From an uncultured Ruminococcus sp. (lineage in GTDB: Bacteria > Bacillota > Clostridia > Oscillospirales > Ruminococcaceae): 35,900 nt of DNA. A program made the position numbers and the translations under genes. Under the pieces are notes generated by a model. The model saw only the letters and a program-made list of their open reading frames with translations, was not told the origin of the DNA and made no database searches. Below, one piece after another: positions 7,793 through 15,963 of the stretch; the first letter of the stretch is position 1; each line of letters starts with the position of its first letter. Location of the stretch: assembly GCA_902783005.1 (NCBI GenBank), contig CACZPI010000130.1, forward strand, positions 1 to 35,900, given 5' to 3'.

Positions 7793-8293
7793 ATGGAGAA
7801 AATTGAAAAAACGAATGTGATGCGGATTCTGGATCAGAAGAAGATCCCGTACAAGAGCTATTGCTATGCCGATACCTCTGCCGTCAGCGGCGTTGAGGTC
7901 GCCCAGGTGCTCGGGCAGGATCCGGCACAGGTCTTCAAGACGCTTGTGACCGTATCGGGCAAGAATGTCAATTATGTATTCGTGATCCCGGTGGCCGAGG
8001 AGCTGGATCTGAAGAAAGCGGCGAAGGCGGTCGGTGAAAAGAGCATTTCGATGCTCAAGTCAAAGGATCTGCTTCCGCTGACGGGCTACATTCACGGCGG
8101 ATGCTCTCCCATCGGAATGAAGAAAGCATTCCGCACCGTCATTCATGCGACAGCCGAGGCGCTTCCCACGATCATTTTCAGTGCCGGCAAGATCGGCTAT
8201 CAGGTCGAAGTCGCACCAGAGCTGCTTGGCAAGGTCGTCCGCTTTACCTATGCTGACATAATTGTATCAACAAATGCCGTTCCTACATCATGA
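7793..8293 (+). CDS. ybaK: YbaK/EbsC Cys-tRNA(Pro) deacylase
   Basis: Members hydrolyse Cys-tRNA(Pro) and related mischarged tRNAs, acting in trans as a proofreading enzyme in the cytoplasm. The 166-residue length fits the family. Signature segments are present: QVFKTLVT with the conserved Lys near residue 49, the LDLKKAAKAVGEKSISM helix and the GGCSPIGMKK loop that forms the substrate pocket. The ribosome site is weak (GAGGAT at 7781-7786), so the gene may depend partly on read-through from the small gene upstream. Its stop codon lies inside the loop of the shared terminator. Confidence 0.93.
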   Translation: MEKIEKTNVMRILDQKKIPYKSYCYADTSAVSGVEVAQVLGQDPAQVFKTLVTVSGKNVNYVFVIPVAEELDLKKAAKAVGEKSISMLKSKDLLPLTGYIHGGCSPIGMKKAFRTVIHATAEALPTIIFSAGKIGYQVEVAPELLGKVVRFTYADIIVSTNAVPTS

Positions 8294-8307
8294 GGAACGG
8301 CATCTTT
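8274..8307. terminator. Bidirectional terminator between ybaK and the AraC-type regulator
   Basis: A perfect 11-base stem (8274-8284 with 8293-8303) encloses an 8-base loop. T-rich and A-rich flanks lie on either side (CTTTGTTT after, AACAAA before), and two converging genes end here. Confidence 0.8.
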
Positions 8308-8309
8308 GT

Positions 8310-10511
8310 TTAGCTGTCAGACTTTCCGCGGCGATACTCTGTCGGGGTAAGACCGAATTCCTTTTTGAAGGTACGCATGAAATGGGAGTAATCATATCCG
8401 CATTTGCGTGCGACCTCCTGCAGGGTGTCGGAGGTATGCAGGAGAAGCCATTTGGCATGTTCGAGCTTGCTGCGGTGAATGTCACTGGCACAGCTTACAC
8501 CGAATGCCTTCTGATAGATCCGGTGGAAGTAGGAGCTGGAGATATTAAGCTGCTCTGAACACATCGCCAGCGACCAGTCACGCTCGGGATGCTTGTAGAT
8601 ATTCCGGCGCAGTTCAGCAAGATCGGCATAATGCAGCTGCTCGGAATAGCTCGGCTGTGCCGCCTTGGCCTTTGACAGCAGCGACATGGCAGCAGACTCG
8701 CATTCCTCGGCATTCCGCGGCATCTTCTCCTCTGTCTGCACCGCATATTGCAGCGGCAGGCGGGACTGACCGAGCAGATTCTGGTACTGCTCAAAGCTCT
8801 CCCGGATATTCTGCACCAGCAGATTGTGGTAATGGGACTGATCCGGCTCCGTGCCAAGGATCAGAAAATCACCCTCTCCGGCACGCAGACACTTTTCATT
8901 GTGACTGCAAACATTCTGGAGCTGTTCGGAAAATGCGACAATGAGCTTATCCTTTTCCAGGCTGCCCCGGGCTTCGGTCAGGCGGTACAGCCCCGTAATG
9001 GACAGCGCGATCCAGAAGCGCTTTTCCTTGGAGGCGTATGCGCTCTGCATATAATCCTCCCACAGATGCGGCAGGCTGCGCAGGTTGTACATGCCCGTCA
9101 TGGTATCCCGTACCTGCGTCAGCAGGTTGTGGTAGGCCAGGCTTTTGAGCGCATTTTGCACCCGCAGGAATTCCAGCGCATTGTTGACCTCGCGGCAGAA
9201 TCGCAGATAATGGGGATTAAAGCCGTCCACGATATTGTCATACCGCAGGATCGCATATCCGAAGCAGCGATCCTGGAAATGTACCGCTGTGAAGAAGGTG
9301 ACAGCCGGTGCATCCCCGAGATCCAGATGCTCCTTCGGTACCATATCCGAAATCGGGAACGATTCCGGCGGCAGCCCATAGCAGGTCTGGAGCATGGTGT
9401 CGGAATAGCCGTGAACGCGGTAACCGCGGTCATGTACACTACTTTTATCCCAGTCATCGCACAGGCACAGGCAGTAATGCGTCAGGCCATAGTAGCGTTC
9501 GTCGATGAAGACGAAGGTGCTGTCATACATTGTCCGCACAAAGCTGTCCAGATTTTCACAGGAGAGCAGCCTTGTAGACAAATTGTTGTCCAGGTAGCTG
9601 TCCTCCATCTTCTGATAGTTGAAATCCTTCTCGTCGCCGGAATGCATTTCGGAGGTGCATCCGCAGCTTTCCCGGCAGATGAGTGTTCCGGATTCCTGGA
9701 GATACGGCGCCATTTTATCGCCGGTAATCAGCTCATAGAGCAAAGTAAAGGCATTGCGTCCGAGCTGCCGCCACGAGGTGCGGTAGGTGGTGATCGGCGG
9801 CACATGAATGGCAGATTCGATCGTGCCGTCATAGCCCGTGACGATCACATCGCCCGGGACACTAATGCCGCGGTCGCGCAGCGCATCACACAAGGCAATG
9901 GCCATGGTGTCATTCGCACAGACGATGGCATCCGGAATGTGCCGTTTTCCCGTGGAAAGCTCCTCGGCAAGCTGCCGCGCGGTATAGATCCAGAAGTCAC
10001 CGAAGATGATGTTTTCTTCCGGAACCGTGATGTCTGCTTCCTTGCAGGCATCGAGAAAACCGGCCAGACGCTCATGGGAGACACTCTGGAAATCCTGTCC
10101 GGTCAGGCAGATCATATCCCTGCATCCGTGAACCTCGATCAGATGCTTTGTCAGGACTGCGATCTCTGCCCGGTCATGGAACCAGATGGAGGTGAATGGC
10201 TCCGGCTCCATGCCGACGCGAACGATCGGGATCGGACAATTTTCCTGCAAAAAGCGCTGGATATAGTTCCAGTATTCTGTGGAAGAGAAGGTGTAGGGCA
10301 GGAAAATAATACCGTCGAGCCGGGAGAAATTGATCATGGAAAACAGGTTTTCCTCTCCCAGGGTAATTCCTTCGTCATTATTCTCCTCGGTCAGTGTGAA
10401 GACGTATGCACTCATTCCGCGTGCATAGCATTCCTCCAGCATACCGCAAAGCTGCTGGCGGTTGACCTCCTTGTAGACCTTACCCATGATAATACCGATG
10501 CGCTTCTGCAT
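8310..10511 (-). CDS. Hybrid regulator: LacI-type sensor, degenerate GGDEF, AraC DNA-binding domain
   Basis: The 733-residue protein joins three modules. Residues about 1-285 form a LacI-type periplasmic-binding fold without a LacI headpiece (RIGIIMG start, PDAIVCANDTMAIALCDALRDRG, VPGDVIVTGYDG), likely a sugar or ligand sensor. A Cys pair (CGCTSE) sits near residue 282. Residues about 462-580 look like a GGDEF domain that lost activity: RDTMTGMYNLRSL matches the D-x-LTGLYN start, but the signature is GEGDFLIL. Residues about 630-733 are an AraC-type double helix-turn-helix ending YDYSHFMRTFKKEFGLTPTEYR. The ATG at 10511 is chosen over the GTG at 10520, since AGGGAG is 8 bases upstream of it. 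It follows an XRE regulator gene by 27 bases. Target genes are unknown. Confidence 0.9.
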   Translation of the reverse strand: MQKRIGIIMGKVYKEVNRQQLCGMLEECYARGMSAYVFTLTEENNDEGITLGEENLFSMINFSRLDGIIFLPYTFSSTEYWNYIQRFLQENCPIPIVRVGMEPEPFTSIWFHDRAEIAVLTKHLIEVHGCRDMICLTGQDFQSVSHERLAGFLDACKEADITVPEENIIFGDFWIYTARQLAEELSTGKRHIPDAIVCANDTMAIALCDALRDRGISVPGDVIVTGYDGTIESAIHVPPITTYRTSWRQLGRNAFTLLYELITGDKMAPYLQESGTLICRESCGCTSEMHSGDEKDFNYQKMEDSYLDNNLSTRLLSCENLDSFVRTMYDSTFVFIDERYYGLTHYCLCLCDDWDKSSVHDRGYRVHGYSDTMLQTCYGLPPESFPISDMVPKEHLDLGDAPAVTFFTAVHFQDRCFGYAILRYDNIVDGFNPHYLRFCREVNNALEFLRVQNALKSLAYHNLLTQVRDTMTGMYNLRSLPHLWEDYMQSAYASKEKRFWIALSITGLYRLTEARGSLEKDKLIVAFSEQLQNVCSHNEKCLRAGEGDFLILGTEPDQSHYHNLLVQNIRESFEQYQNLLGQSRLPLQYAVQTEEKMPRNAEECESAAMSLLSKAKAAQPSYSEQLHYADLAELRRNIYKHPERDWSLAMCSEQLNISSSYFHRIYQKAFGVSCASDIHRSKLEHAKWLLLHTSDTLQEVARKCGYDYSHFMRTFKKEFGLTPTEYRRGKSDS

Positions 10512-10538
10512 GTTGTTCACTCCCTGCAGATCCGTCGA

Positions 10539-10769
10539 TTACAGCTCCTCCGTGCGGCCGGTCAGGTAGTCCAGGCTTGTGCCGAACAGGTCGGCAATGA
10601 CTACCAGCACCTCGACAGGCATTGCATGAACACCCCGTTCATAGTTGGCGTAGGTTCTCCGGCTGATCTGCAGCCGATGCGCCATCTCCGTCTGGGTGAA
10701 GTGTTCCTTTTTGCGGAGGGTACGGATCCTGTTGTACATAATTTGTCTTGTTGTCGTGAATGCTTCCAT
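10539..10769 (-). CDS. Small XRE-family transcriptional regulator
   Basis: The 76-residue protein consists almost wholly of one Cro/C1-type helix-turn-helix: MYNRIRTLRKKEHFTQTEMA, then LQISRRTYANYERG, then MPVEVLVVIADLFGTSLDYL. It should bind DNA as a dimer. The ATG at 10769 is preceded by GAGGAGG in the right place, so the longer frame to 10829 is not used. It is the first gene of a two-gene unit with the AraC-type regulator and may control that unit. Its own promoter has a perfect -10. Confidence 0.9.
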   Translation of the reverse strand: MEAFTTTRQIMYNRIRTLRKKEHFTQTEMAHRLQISRRTYANYERGVHAMPVEVLVVIADLFGTSLDYLTGRTEEL

Positions 10770-10815
10770 TCCGGCAGACCTCCTCTGATTTGATATAGCG
10801 GGCTGCAAGCCCTCT

Positions 10816-10821
10816 ATTATA
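10816..10821 (-). promoter_or_regulatory. -10 element for the two-regulator operon
   Basis: A perfect TATAAT on the minus strand lies about 47 bases before the XRE start codon. No convincing -35 hexamer is seen at 16-18 bases upstream, which fits a promoter that needs an activator. Confidence 0.55.
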
Positions 10822-10944
10822 TAAGACAATTCAGAAGGTCAGATTTTGACACTTTTTTCGTTTTTTCTGAAAACTTTGGAATATATGTCAATTCCGAATG
10901 GCAAAATTTATTCACAATGCCGAAGCAAAACAGCTCCGGAATAG

Positions 10945-10974
10945 AGAAAGGGCAGGAGAGTGCCTGCCCTTTCT
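10945..10974 (-). terminator. Hairpin terminator after the rubrerythrin gene
   Basis: A perfect 12-base stem (10945-10956 with 10963-10974) with a 6-base loop lies 10 bases past the stop codon in the minus direction. The T-run that follows is weak. Confidence 0.65.
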
Positions 10975-10984
10975 GCCTTGACGG

Positions 10985-11650
10985 TCAGCCAAAATAACGC
11001 TTGTACAGGCTCTCGAAGGCCTTGCCGTGGCGAGCCTCATCTCTTGCCATCTCATGAACGGTATCATGGATCGCGTCAAGATTGAGCTCCTTGGCGCGCT
11101 TGGCGAGCTTGAGCTTGCCCTCTGTTGCGCCCTGTTCTGCGAGCATACGCTTGTAGAGGTTTTCCTTGGTGGAATCAGACAGCACCTCACCGAGCATCTC
11201 TGCGAACTTGGCAGCATGCTCTGCTTCCTCGAAAGCAGCCTTCTCATAATACATGCCGACCTCCGGATAGCCCTCGCGGTAAGCGACTCTGGCCATTGCC
11301 AGGTACATGCCGACCTCGGTGCATTCACCGGTGAAATTCGAGCGAAGACCCTCGATGATCTCCTCGTCGGTCACAGCCTTGGCAACGCCGAGAACGTGCT
11401 CGCAGGCAAATTCGAGCTTTCCGCCGCTTTCCTTTACCTCAAACTTGTCGCCGGGCACACCGCACTGCGGGCATTTCTCTGGCGGCTCAGTGCCTTCATA
11501 GACATAGCCGCAGACAGGACAGACATAGGTCTTGACCTCGGCCTCTTCAACGATGAACTTCTCACCAGGTACACCGCACTGCGGGCACTTCTCCGGAGCT
11601 TCGTCACCCTCATGGACGTAGCCGCAGACAGGACATACATATTTCTTCAT
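10985..11650 (-). CDS. Reverse rubrerythrin with two tandem rubredoxin domains
   Basis: Rubrerythrins reduce hydrogen peroxide in the cytoplasm of anaerobes, using electrons passed through rubredoxin iron centres to a diiron site. Here two near-identical N-terminal rubredoxin-like domains (residues about 1-36 and 39-74) each carry CPVCGY and CPQCGVPG (Cys 6, 9, 22, 25 and 44, 47, 60, 63). A ferritin-like four-helix domain follows, with GEC/TE near residue 109, EEAEH at 141-145 and DEARH at 204-208 as diiron ligands. The N-terminal placement of rubredoxin defines reverse rubrerythrin; the doubling is unusual. The start at 11650 is set by AGGAGG 10 bases upstream. It has its own consensus promoter and terminator, so it is transcribed alone. 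Confidence 0.92.
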   Translation of the reverse strand: MKKYVCPVCGYVHEGDEAPEKCPQCGVPGEKFIVEEAEVKTYVCPVCGYVYEGTEPPEKCPQCGVPGDKFEVKESGGKLEFACEHVLGVAKAVTDEEIIEGLRSNFTGECTEVGMYLAMARVAYREGYPEVGMYYEKAAFEEAEHAAKFAEMLGEVLSDSTKENLYKRMLAEQGATEGKLKLAKRAKELNLDAIHDTVHEMARDEARHGKAFESLYKRYFG

Positions 11651-11719
11651 AACAGATCGACCTCCTGAGTCAGATGATACGGAGAATGCAGAGGATACTG
11701 TCGCATTCTTCACACTCTT

Positions 11720-11748
11720 ATTTTAGCATGACTTTGAAAAAATGTCAA
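11720..11748 (-). promoter_or_regulatory. Sigma-A promoter for the reverse rubrerythrin gene
   Basis: On the minus strand TTGACA (11743-11748) and TAAAAT (11720-11725) are 17 bases apart, with a TGC extended -10. The predicted leader of about 60 bases starts with an inverted repeat (11683-11689 and 11703-11709). Confidence 0.85.
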
Positions 11749-12008
11749 TGAAATTGTGTTGCTTTCGTGGATTATCACAAGCATGAATGTTGCTTTTTGT
11801 GTATTCTCACGATTTGCAATAATAAAAAATGCAATAAAAAACCATAAACATACATCATAATAAGATGTGCAATATTGACTTGCATTTCGTGTTTTTTAGA
11901 CTACACCTGTCTATTTTGTCTACTTATTAAGCATGTTTAATAAGTAAATTTATTCAGATTTGTTCAATATTGCCAAAATGAGATAATATTTTTCGTGAAA
12001 TATACCAC
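11749..12008. other. AT-rich intergenic control region upstream of the pectate lyase gene
   Basis: No gene is seen in this stretch, which is much richer in A and T than its surroundings. It holds a perfect 10-base inverted repeat with a 6-base spacer (11921-11930 and 11937-11946; half-site TACTTATTAA) about 60 bases upstream of the pectate lyase -35 element. It also holds a TGCAAT-type repeat near 11817, 11830 and 11869. It is likely a regulatory region for the secreted pectinase. Confidence 0.6.
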
Positions 12009-12037
12009 TTGTTATTTTTTACATGTTCTGCTATAAT
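12009..12037 (+). promoter_or_regulatory. Sigma-A promoter for the PL1-PL9 pectate lyase
   Basis: TTGTTA (12009-12014) and a perfect TATAAT (12032-12037) are separated by 17 bases, with a TGC extended -10. The ATG at 12073 has AAAGGAG at 12056-12062. Confidence 0.8.
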
Positions 12038-12072
12038 GGAATCATCGATAGATAGAAAGGAGTTCATCCGTT

Positions 12073-15000
12073 ATGAAGATGAATGCTATGAAGAAAAGTC
12101 TTGCGGTGCTTCTTGCAGCAGCCAGTGCGCTCTGTTCTTTCACTGCAGGGGGGGTACAGGCTGTCACAACTGTTCCGGTCACGACCGGCTATACAGCTAC
12201 AGCCTCTACAGCATCTGTCGCTGTTTCTGCTTCTGCGGGCTACAGTGAAGGCGCCTATGCGGAGTGGACAGCCGTCTCCGGTGCTACCGGCTACAATGTG
12301 TATGCCGACGGCACCAAGATCGACTCCATGCTGATCCGTCAGTATGCCGGCTGCTTCCGTGCGGATGCGCTGGGTCTGAAGGCAGGATCCCACACACTCA
12401 GAATCGTTCCGATCATCAGCGGCAGCGAAGACAGCTCCAAGGCCGGCGAGGTCAAGGTGAATGTCACTGCACATGACCGCAGCGGATTCGGCTGGGTGAA
12501 CGGAACCTCCTCCGGCGCCTACAATGAAGACGGTACCCTGAAGGCAAATGCAACCGTTGTGTATGTGACCGAAAAGACCAAGGACACTGTGACAGTCACG
12601 CTCCCGGACAAGAAGGGAAATGCGACAGAGCTCACCGGTGTGCAGAACATCATTACAAATCTGAAGAGCAACACCAAGGCAGGCCCCGTCTGCATCCGCT
12701 TCATTGGCAACATTTCGGATCCGGCCAATATGCCCAGCGGTGATCTTTATGTAGATACCGTGACCTGTGGTTTGACGATCGAGGGCATTGGTGCCGATAC
12801 GACCTTCAACGGCTTTGGTCTGGTCATCAAGAACAGCTCTAATGTTGAGGCCAGAAACATCGGCTTCATGAACTGCAACAGCTCCGAGGGCGATAATGTC
12901 GGCCTCCAGCAGAAGAATGACCATATCTGGGTTCATCACTGCGATATGTTCTACGGTGACGCCGGCTCCGATGCCGACCAGGTCAAGGGCGACGGCGCAC
13001 TCGATACCAAGACTTCTTCCTATATTACCCATTCCTACAATCACTTCTGGGATAACGGCAAGTGCAATCTGCAGGGTATGAAGTCTGAATCTACCGAGAA
13101 TTATATCACCTACCACCACAACTGGTATGACCATTCCGATTCCCGTCATCCGAGAATCCGTACCTGCACGGTACACATCTATAATAACTATTTCGACGGC
13201 AATGCCAAGTACGGCGTTGGCATGACAATGGGCGGCTCTGCATTTGTGGAGAACAACTACTTCCGCAACTGCAAGTATCCTATGCTGATTTCCATGCAGG
13301 GCTCTGATATTGCATCCGGTGCCGGCTCCTTCTCCAGCGAGGACGGCGGTGTCATCAAGTCCTTCGGCAACTACATGACCGGTGACAAGCAGAAGTCCTA
13401 TGTGACCTACCAGCAGGATGCCACCGAGTTTGATGCGTATGAGGCTTCCTCCCGCGCAGAACAGGTTCCGTCCTCTGTCAAGGCAAAGCAGGGTGGCACG
13501 ACCTACAATAACTTTGATACCAATTCCAGCCTGATGTACAGCTATACGCCCGACAAGGCTGAGGATGTTGTTTCAGTTGTTACCGCCGGCGCAGGCCGTG
13601 TACAGGGCGGCGACTTCAAGTGGACATTTGACAACAGCACGGCAGATGAGAGCTATGCGGTCGATACTGCACTCAAGGCTGCACTTGTTGCCTACAAGGA
13701 TTCCATCGTTGCCATTGGTTCCGGCTTCACCGACAGCACCGATCCGACTGCTACAACGGAGCCTGCGGCAACTACTGCCACCACCACCACAACGGCGACT
13801 ACTGCACCTGCACAGTCTACCGAACAGACGACGGTGGTTACGGCTCCCCCGGCACAGGTGGATTATGCACAGATCATCTTTGCTTCCCCGAACGGCACCG
13901 GCTCCGGTAAGACCGAGGCTGACCCGACCGATGTCCTGACGGCAATCAAGAATGTTCCTGCCGGCGGTATCATTTATCTGCTCGGCGGCACCTACAAGTA
14001 TAGCGAACGCATCGTTATTGAACAGAGCAATGCAGGTGCAGCAGGGAAGTACAAGACCATTGCCGCTTACAATGGCGCAGACGTCGTTTTTGACTTCTCC
14101 GGCGAATCAACTGCAAGCAGCAATTACGGCTTCGTGCTTGACGGCTCCTACTGGCATTTCTACGGCTTTACCGTACAGAATGCCGGCGATAACGGCATGC
14201 TGCTGTCCGGTAACAACAACATCGTGGAGATGATGGTATTCAACAACAACCAGGATACCGGTCTTCAGATCTCCCGCTTCCGCAGCGCTGCTGCCACTGT
14301 GGCAGAATGGCCGACCGGAAACCTGGTCAAGAACTGCACCTCCAAGAATAACTGCGATGATGCCACAATGGAAAATGCAGACGGATTTGCAGCAAAGCTG
14401 ACCTGCGGTGAGGGCAACGTCTTTGACGGATGCATCTCCTACAACAACTCCGATGACGGCTGGGATCTCTATGCCAAGGAAGAAACCGGACCGATCGGCG
14501 TTGTGACGATCAAGAACTGCATTGCATTCCGCAACGGCTTCACGGAAGACGGCCGCGGCTACGGCAACTGCGACGGCAACGGCTTCAAGCTCGGCGGCGG
14601 CGGCATCGGTACCCGTCACAAGGTAGAAAACTGCCTGGCCTTCGAGAATCTCAACTGCGGCTTTACGGACAACAACAATCCGGAATTCGGTGATATGAAG
14701 GACTGCACCGCCTACAATAACAACCTTTCCGGCGGTGACAAGGCGAACTTTAAGATCTATCGCAACAGCCCGACAGCGACCTTTGCCAATATGCTGTCCT
14801 ACACCAGCACGGGCAATGTTTCCAAGACCAATGCCCCCGGCATCAAGGCTGCCAATGACAAGATCGTCGGCACGCTGACCAACGGTCTGTATTACAATGC
14901 CAAGTACTACTACACCAAGACTGCCGTGACCATGGAGAACGGCTCCAAGCTCGGTGATGTGGTAACGCCTGCCGATTCTGATTTCATTACCCTGAATGTC

Positions 15001-15897
15001 GGTGCCATGGGCAACACCGATTTCCACAAGGTCTGGAGAAATGCAGACGGCTCCCCGAACCCCGGCGGATTCGCAGAGACGCCCTCCAACGGCACCTATG
15101 CAACACTTGGCTATCATATGAGTAAGGGTGTTTCCCAGGTAGCTACTCCGGCAATTGGCACAGGAGCAACCACGCCGGTTTCGACGGAAACGACTGCTTC
15201 CACCACTGCTTCTGAGCAGACAACCACGGAGACCACCGCAACCACTGCCACTACAGCAAATGTTCCTGTTTCCGGTGATTATGTTCACAACTTCACACTC
15301 AATGAGAAGAACAGCACCTTCTACACGATCGTCGGCAACATGAATTCCAAGAGCGACACGATCACCTGGAACGGCCTGACGCTCTCGAAGTCCCTGAAGC
15401 TCGAATCCGCAACGGCCGTAACCTTTACCGCACCTGCTGACGGCACCCTGACTCTGGTGCTTGGCACAGCGGCAGGCACGATCAAGGTCGATGGCACCAA
15501 GTACACAGCAGCGGACAATGTTGTTACTGTTCCGGTATCCGCCGGCAGTCACACCATTGCCAAGGCAGATTCCGGCAACCTGTTCTATATCGCATACCAG
15601 CCGGGTGCTGCTGCAACCACCGAAACAACCACGGCTGTGACTACCGAAACGACCACAGAAACCACGGCTTCTGTACCGACTGATACCGATGTGGTTTACG
15701 GCGATACGGACGGCAACGGTCAGGTTGAGCTTCTGGATGTCATCCTGCTCAACAAGAACCTGCTCGGCATGGAAAAGCTTGAAGACAAGAGCATGGCCAA
15801 TGCAGATGTCAATCTGGACAAGAAGGTAGACGGTACCGATTCGCTCCTGATCCTCAAGAGCCTGGTATCCCTTGTAACTCTGCCGTATACCGGTTAA
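12073..15897 (+). CDS. Bimodular pectate lyase (PL1 + PL9) with C-terminal dockerin
   Basis: The 1274-residue secreted enzyme cleaves polygalacturonate by beta-elimination. In order: signal peptide (1-32); a fibronectin-like stretch (about 45-130); a PL1 parallel beta-helix with DHIWVHHCD near 283-291, DGALDTKTSSYITHSYNHFWDN near 307, and HSDSRHPRIR, whose R361 is the likely catalytic Arg; a Thr-rich linker (554-596); a PL9 lyase (about 597-1018) with NADGFAAKLTCGEGN, where K775 probably is the catalytic base, and the DDGWDLYAK motif; a second Thr-rich linker; a beta-rich module of about 105 residues (1069-1176), perhaps carbohydrate-binding; a third linker; and a type I dockerin with two intact calcium loops (GDTDGNGQVELLD and ADVNLDKKVDGTD). 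It should be attached to a cellulosome scaffoldin and work with the dockerin protein at 3980. Confidence 0.94.
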   Translation: MKMNAMKKSLAVLLAAASALCSFTAGGVQAVTTVPVTTGYTATASTASVAVSASAGYSEGAYAEWTAVSGATGYNVYADGTKIDSMLIRQYAGCFRADALGLKAGSHTLRIVPIISGSEDSSKAGEVKVNVTAHDRSGFGWVNGTSSGAYNEDGTLKANATVVYVTEKTKDTVTVTLPDKKGNATELTGVQNIITNLKSNTKAGPVCIRFIGNISDPANMPSGDLYVDTVTCGLTIEGIGADTTFNGFGLVIKNSSNVEARNIGFMNCNSSEGDNVGLQQKNDHIWVHHCDMFYGDAGSDADQVKGDGALDTKTSSYITHSYNHFWDNGKCNLQGMKSESTENYITYHHNWYDHSDSRHPRIRTCTVHIYNNYFDGNAKYGVGMTMGGSAFVENNYFRNCKYPMLISMQGSDIASGAGSFSSEDGGVIKSFGNYMTGDKQKSYVTYQQDATEFDAYEASSRAEQVPSSVKAKQGGTTYNNFDTNSSLMYSYTPDKAEDVVSVVTAGAGRVQGGDFKWTFDNSTADESYAVDTALKAALVAYKDSIVAIGSGFTDSTDPTATTEPAATTATTTTTATTAPAQSTEQTTVVTAPPAQVDYAQIIFASPNGTGSGKTEADPTDVLTAIKNVPAGGIIYLLGGTYKYSERIVIEQSNAGAAGKYKTIAAYNGADVVFDFSGESTASSNYGFVLDGSYWHFYGFTVQNAGDNGMLLSGNNNIVEMMVFNNNQDTGLQISRFRSAAATVAEWPTGNLVKNCTSKNNCDDATMENADGFAAKLTCGEGNVFDGCISYNNSDDGWDLYAKEETGPIGVVTIKNCIAFRNGFTEDGRGYGNCDGNGFKLGGGGIGTRHKVENCLAFENLNCGFTDNNNPEFGDMKDCTAYNNNLSGGDKANFKIYRNSPTATFANMLSYTSTGNVSKTNAPGIKAANDKIVGTLTNGLYYNAKYYYTKTAVTMENGSKLGDVVTPADSDFITLNVGAMGNTDFHKVWRNADGSPNPGGFAETPSNGTYATLGYHMSKGVSQVATPAIGTGATTPVSTETTASTTASEQTTTETTATTATTANVPVSGDYVHNFTLNEKNSTFYTIVGNMNSKSDTITWNGLTLSKSLKLESATAVTFTAPADGTLTLVLGTAAGTIKVDGTKYTAADNVVTVPVSAGSHTIAKADSGNLFYIAYQPGAAATTETTTAVTTETTTETTASVPTDTDVVYGDTDGNGQVELLDVILLNKNLLGMEKLEDKSMANADVNLDKKVDGTDSLLILKSLVSLVTLPYTG

Positions 15898-15926
15898 GCT
15901 TATTTCTCTCCATTCTTCCCATATAG

Positions 15927-15961
15927 CACAAATCCCCCTGATTCTGTTAGGGGGATTTGTG
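15927..15961. terminator. Bidirectional terminator between the pectate lyase and the histidine kinase
   Basis: A perfect 13-base stem (15927-15939 with 15949-15961) with a 9-base loop lies between two convergent genes, 29 bases after one stop and 2 bases past the other. Confidence 0.8.
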
Positions 15962-15963
15962 TG

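Noticed and set aside
8748-10793. 681-codon open frame on the plus strand
   Set aside because: Antisense to the hybrid AraC regulator and the XRE gene. No recognisable motifs and no ribosome site; a shadow frame.
14107-15552. 481-codon minus-strand frame (and 12064-13176)
   Set aside because: Both are antisense to the pectate lyase gene, whose motifs span the whole region. Repetitive Thr/Asn coding gives long antisense frames.
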